A DNA stretch of 11,749 nucleotides from Pavlovales sp. CCMP2436 (GCA_026770615.1 MU631732.1:88639-100387), one strand, 5' to 3'. Counted from the first letter of the stretch, positions 1-7,063 are shown. Notes: generated by a model not told the origin, from the sequence alone. Translations and numbers: made by a program.

Positions 1-209
1 GCACGCAGCAGGCAATGGGCGACGCAGCGCTCAGACCAGCAAAACATTCAGAACAGTCAGACGCCAGCTTGAATCCCTATCAGTCAATATACCAGCTCCC
101 CACTTCGGCGTAGCGCGTAGGAGCCTGCGTCGGAGCGCTAAGTTCAGCCTGACTTGTACTTGAAACGTACCGCCAGCCCGAACCCCCCTACATTAATATA
201 CTTAGACAG
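1..209 (+). repeat. Inverted-repeat arm, left copy
   Basis: Positions 1-84 are an exact reverse complement of 2182-2265. Similarity resumes after an approximately 45-bp unmatched stretch (about 92-138) and runs through the GTACCGCCAGCCC block to about 209, matching 2096-2165. A more diverged partial copy, in the same orientation as this arm, lies at 1571-1655. The repeat begins at the window edge, so its true left end cannot be seen. It could be a short non-autonomous element or the end of a larger one; no coding capacity is evident. Confidence 0.85.
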
Positions 210-462
210 TAACTTAGCGGCCCGGCGACACACACCGCCTTGCCACTCACCACCGCCCACAAAGCAGCAATATGGCCAAGCATGGACCGCCAAATGGCTG
301 GCAAAGGCCCGGCACAGAATAAACGCCACAGCAGCGGGACGAAAGGCGCGGAAAAAGTCTCTAATAGCTGGCAATAGATGGCAGTCAGCACGGACACTCG
401 GCAATCTAATCAGGCGGAATTACCGGAAACAACGCACACCAACCATCACAGATAATAAGTGA
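154..462 (+). pseudogene. Arg-rich gag-like fragment, module A
   Basis: Open frame of about 102 codons that starts inside the left inverted-repeat arm at a non-ATG codon, so the real start is unknown and only the part beyond about 210 is likely to be original coding sequence. It is strongly basic. Residues about 52-96 (nt 307-441) form a module ending WQSARTLGNLIRRNYRKQ, which aligns with WRQARKLGTAIRRHQKR in the next open frame at 666-803. Basic, helix-prone segments of this kind ahead of a LINE pol suggest an RNA-binding gag/ORF1 role; this is inference from position and charge, and no zinc knuckle or RRM is seen. The stop is followed by about 100 bp without a supported frame (463-560). Confidence 0.45.
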
Positions 463-560
463 CAAGAACTTAGTATCAAAAGTAACATTAGATGACGCCT
501 CTCAGCCTATTGGCAACCTAACCACTCTACAGAGGTATCAATCCTTACACTTACGCCAGA

Positions 561-896
561 GTGCTAGTGTCTCTTAGGGAGCTAACCCAGGCCATTGCGA
601 GACGCATCAACTTAATTCATTTCAGTTTTCTGTCCCCCCCAGACAAAACCACTAGAAATAATATCAGGGCCAAAATCAGGAATGAAGCTACCACGGCCGA
701 CCGCATAAACCGTCGCAAAGCACGTGCTGAAGGCATGCCATGGAGACAAGCTCGTAAGCTCGGCACTGCAATCAGACGCCATCAAAAGCGGGCACAAACT
801 CCTAAACCTGATCAACCAACACCAAGCACAACCCCGTATTACGAAAGATATCTAACAGCATGCGCACATTACAGACGCATGAGGAACGCTTACTAG
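561..896 (+). pseudogene. Arg-rich gag-like fragment, module B
   Basis: Open frame of 111 codons beginning at GTG, so the start is probably not authentic. Residues about 36-81 (nt 666-803) repeat the module of the preceding frame: G, W, AR, LG, IRR and TP are shared at fixed spacing, 11 identities over the 24-residue core. The rest is Pro/Thr-rich, then Tyr/Arg-rich (YYERYL, HYRRMR). It overlaps the next basic frame by 37 bp in a different phase, which fits a frameshift within one former ORF. It is probably part of the nucleic-acid-binding N-terminal product of the LINE; the family is not recognised and no enzyme motif is present. Confidence 0.45.
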
Positions 897-1372
897 CTTT
901 TCTCAGGAAAAGATACGAGCGGCCACGCAAGAACAGCCCACTTGTAAAACACATACCATCTAAGCGAGCTCAACGAAGAGCGAGAAGACGGCTACGCCAA
1001 AAATCCCGGCACCCCACCACTCTCTCTCTTCCGCCGAGAGAGTCAAGAAAATTAACCCCACACTCGCTCCACCATTAGGTAGCAAGCGCCCTGAAAAAAT
1101 CACTTATAAAAAAATACAGTACGGTCCAACAAAAGAAACTCATACCCCGGAAATTACCGCGAGCTCAACGAAGAGCGAGAAGACGGCTACGCCAAAAATC
1201 CCGGCACCCCACCACTCTCTCTCTTCCGCCGAGAGAGTCAAGGAAAATTAACCCCACCCTCGCTCCACCATTAGGTAGCAAGCGCCCTGGAAAAATCACT
1301 TATAAAGAAATACAGTACGGTCCAACAAAAGAAACTCATAACCCGGAAATTACCGCAACCCACACAGAGTGA
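860..1372 (+). pseudogene. Basic gag-like C-terminal fragment with internal duplication
   Basis: Begins as a 72-codon open frame rich in Arg/Lys (RAQRRARRRLRQK), closed by TAG at 1076-1078. A 195-bp tandem duplication repeats the block. In the second copy one extra G (after 1230) keeps the frame open past the point where the first copy stops, through PPLGSKRPGKITYKEIQ to TGA at 1370-1372. This suggests that the second copy preserves the ancestral frame and the first carries a 1-base deletion. The product is very basic with Pro/Ser patches, consistent with an RNA-binding gag tail, but no known domain is recognised. The next recognisable coding signal is the start of pol at about 1399. Confidence 0.45.
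964..1354 (+). repeat. 195-bp direct tandem duplication
   Basis: Two adjacent copies, 964-1158 and 1159-1354, both starting GCGAGCTCAACGAAGAGCGA. By eye they differ by four substitutions and one inserted G. The unit lies inside the basic gag-like coding region and is a multiple of three (195), so the duplication itself preserved frame; the later indel did not. Low divergence means that it formed recently relative to the decay of the rest of the element. Confidence 0.93.
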
Positions 1373-1398
1373 AGGAACCTTCACAACCCTCCACACTA

Positions 1399-1570
1399 AT
1401 GCCTGTATGCGAAACCCTGATGAAGCACGGGCGAAATCGACTGCCTGTCTCGCTCAGCACACAAAAAGCACATGATGCACCATAACCTCCGTCCCTGGCA
1501 TATATCAGTACGCGTGGGCGAGGCAAAAAATCTGGGGCCCATTAAGCAACGCAATAGATCCAATAATGCA
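1399..1570 (+). pseudogene. LINE pol N-terminus with VGEAKNLGP motif
   Basis: After the gag-like stop at 1370-1372, a short frame from ATG 1399 ends at about 1482. A second frame, from about 1472, reads RPWHISVRVGEAKNLGP and continues to 1570. A sequence of the form RVGEAxNPGP, usually preceded by a Trp, recurs a little upstream of the endonuclease domain in many protist and algal LINE polyproteins (from memory). Here Pro has become Leu in the NPGP part. The frame at 1556-1570 (codons for RSNNA) is identical to the frame at 1656-1670, which leads directly into the endonuclease. Its function in the family is not known to me. Confidence 0.55.
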
Positions 1571-1655
1571 TCGCGCTCAGACCAGCACAACATTCAGAAC
1601 AGTCATGCGCCAGCTTTAATACCTATCATAAATATATAGCGGCTCAGAATGGTTC
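1571..1655. mobile_element. 85-bp insert with 15-bp target duplication
   Basis: The 15-mer AGATCCAATAATGCA occurs at 1556-1570 and again at 1656-1670, exactly 100 bp apart, and brackets this segment. The insert shares the block GCGCTCAGACCAGC and the following 40 or so bases with the inverted-repeat arms at 1-84 and 2182-2265, with several differences. The frame before the insert (phase of 1508) and the frame after it (phase of 1671) differ by one base, as a 100-bp addition predicts, so removing insert plus one duplication joins them cleanly. A 15-bp duplication fits target-primed insertion of a short retroelement fragment. No poly(A) tail is visible. Confidence 0.85.
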
Positions 1656-2113
1656 AGATCCAATAATGCACAACCTTCCCCCCAAATCACAAAGGCACCA
1701 AGTGAACACAATAAGAAAACACTTACCGTTGCATTTGCAGACGTAGGCACGATGGTCGATAAAACGCAAAATAGCAAAGTGATTGAACTAGCGACACGTT
1801 GCGACCCTAACAAAATAAACAATCAAACCACCACTGGATCATCAGACCCATACGACATCATCCTGCTACAAGATACAGGTTTGATAGCCAAAAAAGCCGA
1901 CGCGAACTGCATGGGCCCAGACTATACTGTCTACCACGACACAACATCTCAGACATCAGGAAGAGGAGTTGCGATCACAATTCACAGTAACTTAAATGCG
2001 ACGCTGACAAATATCACTTGCGGCTCCTAAGTAGGGAATATAGCCGCAGGACGTATCATCATTGGAGATTTAACATACCCCACACAAGATAGGAATCTAT
2101 ATATATTCATGTA
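1656..2113 (+). pseudogene. APE endonuclease domain, N-terminal half
   Basis: One frame from the target duplication at 1656 to TAG at 2111-2113, with a single internal TAA at 2028-2030. It begins LTVAFADVGTM (1722-1754), the position of the first strand and Asn motif of APE/exonuclease III-like LINE endonucleases. It continues DIILLQDTGL, matching the catalytic LQET box but with Asp for Glu (1872-1874), then GRGVAITI (1959-1982) and AGRIIIGDLTYP, the expected hydrophobic core strands. The nicking domain would cut target DNA to prime reverse transcription in the nucleus. The remainder of the fold, including GDAN and the SxxD box, resumes at 4017, so the domain was split by an insertion. The last codons before 2113 lie in the inverted-repeat arm and may not be original. 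Confidence 0.75.
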
Positions 2114-2265
2114 GAGGGGTTTGGGCTGGCGGTACGTTTCAAGCTAAGTCAGGCTGATCTAAGCGCTGTCTATATATATTTACTGATAGGGATTCAAGCT
2201 GGCGTCTGACTGTTCTGAATGTTTTGCTGGTCTGAGCGCTGCGTCGCCCATTGCCTGCTGCGTGC
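2096..2265 (-). repeat. Inverted-repeat arm, right copy
   Basis: Reverse complement of 1-209; the first 84 bases (2265 down to 2182) are identical to 1-84. It differs from the left arm where that arm has an extra 45-bp block, replaced here by a TATATATA stretch at 2171-2178. The motif CTATATATAT occurs at its inner end (about 2097), within it (about 2170) and just beyond its outer end (about 2297), hinting at insertion at TA-rich targets. It marks the left border of the foreign DNA that splits the endonuclease. Confidence 0.85.
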
Positions 2266-2339
2266 CTTAGTCGGCTGCGCTGGCTTGGGCGCCACCCTAT
2301 ATATATACTGTTGAGATCACAAGCTTTTATTTATGTTCT
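2266..2339. other. Junction segment, no gene seen
   Basis: Between the right inverted-repeat arm and the minus-strand 3' cassette lies a GC-rich stretch (to about 2295), then CCCTATATATATACTG, then TTTTATTTATG. On the minus strand the last reads AATAAA at about 2327-2332, a possible polyadenylation signal for the minus-strand LINE. Nothing else is recognisable. Confidence 0.4.
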
Positions 2340-2510
2340 ATGTGTGTAAGTTCTTAGTTAAACGTCCGTTCCCGGGAGGATCTCACTGGATTTAAGTGTT
2401 GAAAAACACTCAGATCCAGGGATCGACCCCGAGCACACGGATACCGTCCCCACCGCTAATCAGTTCAGCCACACGACGATCGACGACTGACGACTCTCGA
2501 CTGGTGCGCT
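2340..2510 (-). other. 3' cassette of nested LINE (minus copy 1)
   Basis: On the minus strand, from 2510 down: CAGTCGAGAG, TCGTCGTGTG, CTGATTAGC, then GGGGACGGTATCCGTGTGCTC and CGGACGTT in the same order as in the copies at plus 10945-11083 and minus 11335-11495. It lies after the last supported coding segment of the nested element and before an AATAAA, so it behaves as 3' UTR. All three copies also share a reading phase around the GDGIRVL codons, so a short coding role cannot be fully excluded. Confidence 0.7.
2386..2419. other. 15-bp stem hairpin with GAAA/TTTC loop
   Basis: CTGGATTTAAGTGTT (2386-2400) pairs with AACACTCAGATCCAG (2405-2419) around a 4-base loop. On either strand 13 of 15 positions are Watson-Crick, one is a wobble and one a mismatch. 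It sits inside the minus-strand 3' cassette, where LINE RTs commonly bind a stem-loop of their own RNA. The other two cassettes do not show the same stem at the same place, so a conserved role is unproven. Confidence 0.6.
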
Positions 2511-2594
2511 GACCGACCTCCACTGCTCTCCCTCGCGTCGTCTGAAAATGCAGCACCGTCTGCGAGCGCGGCCCACCTTCGCGCATCCCAAACA

Positions 2595-4013
2595 TTACTT
2601 CCTCGCTAGCCTGACTCGCATATGTTGAGATTTTGCCCCGGGGGGCAAAAACCACAAATATGCGCGGCTTATTTGCTGGTCCATTCTATCCCACCCCTTT
2701 ACGGGGGTGGGCCTCGGGCGCAGGACTTTGGATTGCGGGGTGTGGCGGGCTTGCTTGCTCATTTTGCGTTTTGAAGATTTTGAGCTTGCTGGCTCATGTT
2801 TGGTTTTAGGTTTTTTGTCGCCCGAATGGTGTGACGGCGTGGGTGACTGGCCGGTTTCAAGGTCCCGTTTGGTTGCTGAGCGCAGTGTGCGTGAGTGATG
2901 CATGAATATGACGGACTTGTCATGGATCAGTGCGTGCATGCGTGACGGGCCTGCTGCGGATTCGTGGTTTATGGCGGGACTGGCTGGTCCTGTTTTGGGT
3001 TCGGTGGGACTGGCTGCTCCTGGTAGCAATGAGGTTTTGGTTTGAGACGATCTCTGGTTGCGTTTTTCTACGTTTGATGTGCGTAAGCGTTGCTGGCCTC
3101 GGCTGGGCCTGAAAATGGGCTTAGGCTGCATGGAGGGTATGGTCGGGTTTAACACCTGTTGATGATTCTTCATTATTCGTAGGTTGGTTGCGCATCAGGC
3201 ATCTTCGTTTGGCAGGGGTGGTCAGTGCACTGGTGTCCGTTGGGGGTATGGGCTCTTGCTGTACAGGCTACAGGTGGTATGGCCGTTGAGGATATGGGCT
3301 CATACTGAGCGATGCTGTCCGTTGGGGGTATTGGCTCATACCGCAGAAATGGTATAGCCGCTGGTGCCTCGTTATAGGCGATGCTGTCCGTTAGGGTATG
3401 GGCTCATACTGCATAGGTGGTATGGCCGCTGGTGCTTCGTTTTGGGCGATGCTGTCTGTTGGGGGTATGGGCTCGCGATGCTGTCCGTTAGGGGTATGGG
3501 CTCATACTGCATAGGTGGTATGGCCGCTGGTGCTTCGTTTTGGGCGATGCTGTCTGTTGGGGGTATGGGCTCATACTGCATAGGAGGTAAGGCTGATGGT
3601 TCCTTGTTTTGAGCGATGCTGTCCGTTGGGGGTATGGGCTCATATTGTATAGGTGGTATGGCCGCTGGTGCTGTGTTTTGATTCACTTTCCTTGCTGCCC
3701 ACTAGGCTGTCTGGGCGGCCCACATGGCTACCTTAATCTTATACGCGTCGTAAATAGATATATTGTCCTTGGTTGACGCCGCTGATGCTTCGATCTCCGC
3801 TTCGCGTGATTTGTGCATTCTGAGGCTATGGCGTAGAAGAGTGTAGTGTAAGTCGCCGGGCTTGGGTGCGTTACCGGTGTCGGCGTCCATCTTTCTGAGC
3901 TCTTCTTTGACACTTAATCCTACCCTTCCGGTGAAGTAGTCCGGTCGAGACATCATGTGTGTCGCTATTGATTTTGATTTGGCGGGTCTCAGGCACGGGG
4001 CCAGTACCTTGTA
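2595..4013 (-). pseudogene. C-terminal pol fragment of nested LINE
   Basis: From 4013 down: VLAPCL, then MMSRPDYFTGRVGLSVKE, PKPGDLHYTLLR, and MWAAQTA ending at a TAG at about 3702. This aligns throughout with QILAPRL, MMQRPDYYVGRVGVSIKG, PKPGELHFALLG and MWASQTA of the plus element (9370-9700). After the stop the same frame runs into repeats of a 23-residue unit containing PPMQYEPIPPTDSIAQNEAP. A separate 192-codon frame (3173-2595) is Lys/Ser/Pro-rich (KKPKTKHEP, SSKRKMSK) and ends LARK, resembling the basic linker after the RPD domain in the plus copy. The conserved N-terminal part may be a nuclease or nucleic-acid-binding domain; no OTU motif follows. It is broken by at least one stop and frameshifts. 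Confidence 0.65.
3225..3690 (-). repeat. 69-bp minisatellite coding a 23-residue repeat
   Basis: The block containing GGGTATGGGCTCATACTGC recurs at about 3244, 3289, 3327, 3396, 3463, 3492, 3561 and 3630. Full units are 67-69 bp, and shorter spacings mark truncated units (29 bp between 3463 and 3492). On the minus strand a full unit encodes PPMQYEPIPPTDSIAQNEAP plus three more residues in one frame. The array sits exactly where the plus-strand element has an unrelated Pro/Thr/Ser-rich linker. Confidence 0.9.
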
Positions 4014-4016
4014 TGT

Positions 4017-4530
4017 AATAAAGGCAAACACCTTTTCTTAGAACTACTCTCCACGTATCTAAAGAATCGCACTCCAGACAAATCCAACAAAAGACGAGGA
4101 GTACTACGTACAATAGTAGGCGATGCGAACTGCATTTGGACAGCTGACGATCGTGTAAGAAACAATGGCGTAGTAAGGCACGACACTACAGAACAAAACG
4201 ATTCATCACTTTTCAAAGCATGCATGGCAAGTGCACCTGACCTGATAAACCAAAAACCGGAGGGATCATTTCATCCCGATAGTCAACCAACCGATGAATA
4301 CCCAGAAGGCAAGTCAACGACCGATTATTTATTTAGGAATGCAAACCTAGAGCGCTGTGTGAGACACACGTCACCTCTCGAACAGATCTGCACCCTCAAA
4401 CTGCAAGGACGGATCTTTGCTGAACACACATTATTGGATAGGAGCCAACATCCCAATGTTAGATATGGGCGGTATAGTTAGACCTCTACAAAGAATCCAC
4501 TTCTGCCCGTTTAGATTAAAATTAGATCTT
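4017..4530 (+). pseudogene. APE endonuclease domain, C-terminal half
   Basis: The frame resumes with FLELLSTYLKNRTP (from 4035), the usual helix before the active-site strand, then TIVGDANCIWTADDR, with the catalytic GDxN at 4119-4130. It continues to KSTTDYLFRNANLERC (4311-4358), corresponding to the SxxDYIF box, with Asp at 4323-4325. The last box, normally SDHxPV, is seen in another phase as GANIPMLDMGGIVRP (about 4447-4491), so there is a frameshift near 4400-4440 and the catalytic His is lost (AN in place of DH). It is in the same phase as the N-terminal half ending at 2113. Together the halves would make a domain of about 250 residues, normal for LINE APE endonucleases. Confidence 0.75.
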
Positions 4531-5249
4531 GCCAACAGGAGCAAACTCCAACAAGCGGTAGCGGAATGCAAGAAAGCACTAGCAAAGCAGAGAGCCGCCT
4601 ACCACACGCAATCACCAAGCTGATGGAACATCAGAAACACCGAAACTGTCGCTATGGAAAAGATAATAACCACTCTTTGGGACGTGTCAAGAAAAAGATG
4701 AAAACACGAGCTCAACATCCGCTAGCAGCACCTGAAATGGACACCTACTCCAGCGGAGGAGCCGATGATACCTTCCGCCCAACAGTCTCAAACCTTAGAA
4801 ATATGTCAGTTCTACAACTCACTGCTTACATACAAGCCCTCAGACAGAAGCAACACATCCGACACACCCTGTGCAGGGATGCACAAAATGCAGCCGACAA
4901 CAAAAGGGAAGACAAACTCAATGATGATATCAGGGAGGGTCTTTTTAGATCGGCAACGCACAATGCCAGAATCCGTCTCTACCTAAAACTGCAACAACAG
5001 GGAGTGTGTTTGCTCAGAGACCCAGCTACAAGCAAAGTCACCACCAAACCAGCGGATGTTGCAACCCTCGCAACAGAGTATACACGCAACCCTTTGTGCA
5101 CCCCTCCCCCAGAACCCCCCACCGGAAGAGAATGGCAAAACCCTGAACAGTGGAATAATTTTAAGGATCGGTGGTCATAGTGCGATAGCACAACCGCACA
5201 ACAACTTGCGACGACAAATGACTTCATTCAGCTGATCTCTAAAGATTAA
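4501..5249 (+). pseudogene. Endonuclease-RT linker of the LINE
   Basis: Follows the APE remnant first in one phase (FRLKLDLANRSKLQQAVAEC, to about 4620), then in the phase of a 204-codon open frame at 4566-5180. The second contains ARIRLYLKLQQQGVCLLRDP and ADVATLATEY, an arrangement often found just before the RT palm in LINEs, where the segment helps bind template RNA. It then passes a TAG at 5178-5180 and a TAA at 5247-5249 to reach the SAPGLDG box in the same frame. The early part of the 204-codon frame (to about 4750) is probably out of frame and spurious. No separate enzyme motif is visible. Confidence 0.55.
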
Positions 5250-6235
5250 GCACGCAGCGCACCAGGCTTAGATGGAAACCAATACCTCGCACTTAAAGTC
5301 CTCCTCAGAGCAGATACAGTCCAGGACCGCAGCTGCGAATTGCACATCCTTTTGACAAATATACTAAATACCACACTGAAAGAGACCACTCTCCCGAGAG
5401 ATTAGGTACATCGGAAATAGTCTACTTTTACAAGAAAGGCGACCCAACTGTACTCTCAAACTACCGAGGGCTAGCCCTCTAAAGCGTTTTGTACAAACTT
5501 CCAGCAGGATTCACCGCGGGCCAAATACTGGGGGCTGCGGGGAAACTTAACCTCCTTTCAGAACAACTCGCGGCCAGAGAAAATGGCAGAGCGGCGGATC
5601 ACGTGGCAATTATGGCAGCGGTCTTAGCTGAGGCAAGTGCGACACGACGTGAATTACACATCATAACATGCGAGATTAAAAAAGCATACGACAAGGTACC
5701 CCGAAATGCTCTATGGGAGGCAATGGAACTGCATGGGTATCCAGCCGAAACTATAAGACGCGTTAAAATGCTCCAGACGCACACGAGAGCACAGGTGCGC
5801 ACTCAATATGGCCGATCAAATACGTCAATAATAACAATCATGGGATGCAAGCAAGGGTGCCCTCCCAGCCCCATCACATACTGCCTATTCATGAACATGC
5901 TTCACCGCCAATTCGACGCAATGACAAATGTAGGATACCAACCCTCCCCGCCACCAGGCCACACTCACAGAGTAGGGTGCGCCCCACTGAAATACTAAGG
6001 ATACATAGATGACCTTGCCCTATTTGCGGAATGTGAACTTGCTATACGGGATATGTTATCGCTCGCAGATGATTTCCTCCATGCCTATGGCATACCCTTC
6101 CGCGCCAGCAAATATTTCTACACCTCTGTAGAATCAAAAGCGTAGAAAATAAGACAGAGAAAGGCCCGACCCCGCAACCGAAATACACCCGTAATACTTT
6201 CGGCATCTACTCGTTAAAGTCATGTATCAGTCTCC
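5250..6235 (+). pseudogene. Reverse transcriptase domain (LINE), fingers and palm
   Basis: Carries the ordered motifs of a non-LTR RT: SAPGLDG (5256-5276), YKKGDP and NYRGLAL (5426-5480), EIKKAYDKV with the first catalytic Asp at 5690-5692, GCKQGCPPSP (5843-5872), and YIDDLALFAE with the Asp pair at 6008-6013, followed by GIPFRASK. The phase changes once, between about 5390 and 5411; after that one frame runs to about 6231, interrupted by TAA at 5483, TAA at 5996-5998 (two codons before YIDD) and TAG at about 6143. The enzyme copies the element RNA at the nicked target. All three catalytic Asp residues are still encoded, but the copy cannot be translated as one protein. Confidence 0.9.
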
Positions 6236-6272
6236 AAGCAAGAGACGGGACTAATCTCCACAATGAAATGCT

Positions 6273-6490
6273 CAAAACACCCCTGAAAAACATTTTGAAT
6301 ACCTGAGTCACCTCATACCATCAAATGGATCATGGGAAGCGCACGATTAAAAGCTATCCACCAAGCTCGCACATGCCATGAGCAAGATGCATCTAGCTAC
6401 AAACAAGAAATCATGCCACACACTATGGGCCGCTAAACTAACCCAACATGATGTGTCGACAATCCTCATCTACTACATGGGTGCGTCAGA
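6273..6490 (+). repeat. Direct repeat flanking insert, left copy
   Basis: Matches 7142-7360 with about a dozen substitutions, half of them in one cluster at 6347-6358, and a one-base indel in an A run. Both copies encode the same RT thumb segment (HFEY, HLIPSNGS, KLTQHDVSTILIYYMGASE). This copy reads out of phase with the palm and has its own stop. It is read as a long target duplication or a segmental duplication around the insert at 6491-7141. Confidence 0.9.
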
Positions 6491-6527
6491 ATACAGGGGA
6501 TAATGGGCAATAAGAACGGCGGGTTTT

Positions 6528-6601
6528 GAGGCTGAGGCTGAGTTTCTTAGCAAATTACATACATACAATCGTTAAATTTGTAGAAACTCAGCCTCAGCCT
6601 C
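6528..6601. repeat. Perfect 20-bp inverted repeat, 34-nt loop
   Basis: GAGGCTGAGGCTGAGTTTCT (6528-6547) is the exact reverse complement of 6582-6601. The loop flanks also pair partly (CAAATT with AATTTG), extending the potential hairpin. Confidence 0.95.
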
Positions 6602-6661
6602 GCCCACGCATTCAGCATAGCAAAAAACCACACTCCAGCCGGACAGACTGGCCCAATGTAG

Positions 6662-7063
6662 GCCCGCGCGCTGACCTTCTGCCCCCCAGGCGGCGACCCG
6701 TTCACTGCTCTCGCAGTTGGCGCCTTTGGGGAGTTTTCGGTCGGCTTGGAAACGCTGGTCGCCGACTTCGCCAGCATGGGCGCACGCGCACTGCGAGGGC
6801 GCACGGGAGCTTCCTCCGAACATCTCGCACGCACCGCCCTCCTGTGGAAGATGAGGCAGGAGATCGGTATGTGCGCCTTGCATACATGCAAAGGTCATCA
6901 TAGCGCGCGCGTATGGAGAACATCGGTGGCGGCGGCGCGGCACACGGTGGCGCAGACGACGACGGCACCGAGGAGTGGGCTGAGGGCGTATAGCACCAGC
7001 GACAAGAGACGCGGTCGTGGCATGAAGCCGCGTAGGCCCGCCACCTCGGCGATCACAGGCTGA
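6662..7063 (+). pseudogene. C-terminal ORF remnant of another LINE
   Basis: Open from just after a TAG at 6659-6661 to TGA at 7061-7063, about 133 codons. It reads PPGGDPFTALAVGAFGEFS, LETLVADFASMGA, ARTALLWKMRQEIGMCALHT, then a basic tail (DKRRGRGMKPRRP). The pattern of a Phe-Gly box, a hydrophobic helix and W(K/R)xRQEIxxAL resembles a segment found after the RT in several protist and marine invertebrate LINE-type polyproteins (from memory; no name is certain). Upstream of the TAG the same frame contains AHAFSIAK, similar to AHTFSVAK encoded at about 7588-7611 in the main element. Lacking a start, it is a truncated fragment. Confidence 0.45.

Larger units (their letters stand above)
2320..4016 (-). 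mobile_element. Nested 5'-truncated LINE, minus strand
   Basis: The minus strand reads, from high to low coordinate: the conserved RPD domain (homologous to plus 9370-9700), a repetitive Pro-rich linker, a Lys/Ser-rich segment, then the 3' cassette shared with the plus-strand element at 10945-11083. The fragment begins abruptly at about 4013, where homology to the plus copy starts at the YKVLAP/SQILAP position, and the plus-strand endonuclease resumes within a few bases (about 4017). 5' truncation with an intact 3' end is the normal outcome of LINE insertion. No OTU domain is found between linker and cassette, so this is an internally deleted copy or a family lacking that domain. No clear target duplication was found at the two edges. 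Confidence 0.75.

Noticed and set aside
1651..1665. GGTTCAGATCC resembles a tRNA B box, suggesting a tRNA-derived SINE.
   Set aside because: Half of the match (AGATCC) is the host target duplication, no A box or cloverleaf is present, and the other two copies of the repeat lack it.
1..2265. DNA transposon with terminal inverted repeats.
   Set aside because: The enclosed DNA is LINE gag and endonuclease with no transposase, the repeat reaches the window edge, and a third copy sits inside; kept only as an inverted-repeat observation.
3364..3612. Plus-strand open frame through the minisatellite.
   Set aside because: It is the complement of the minus-strand Pro-rich repeat, which is in frame with a conserved domain; the plus reading has no homologous context.
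3225..3690. CRISPR-like array.
   Set aside because: Units are head-to-tail tandem repeats without unique spacers and are translated in frame; the genome is eukaryotic.
6547..6968. Minus-strand open frames of about 90-120 codons in the GC-rich insert.
   Set aside because: They are shadows of the GC-rich plus frame 6662-7063, which has the more plausible hydrophobic pattern.
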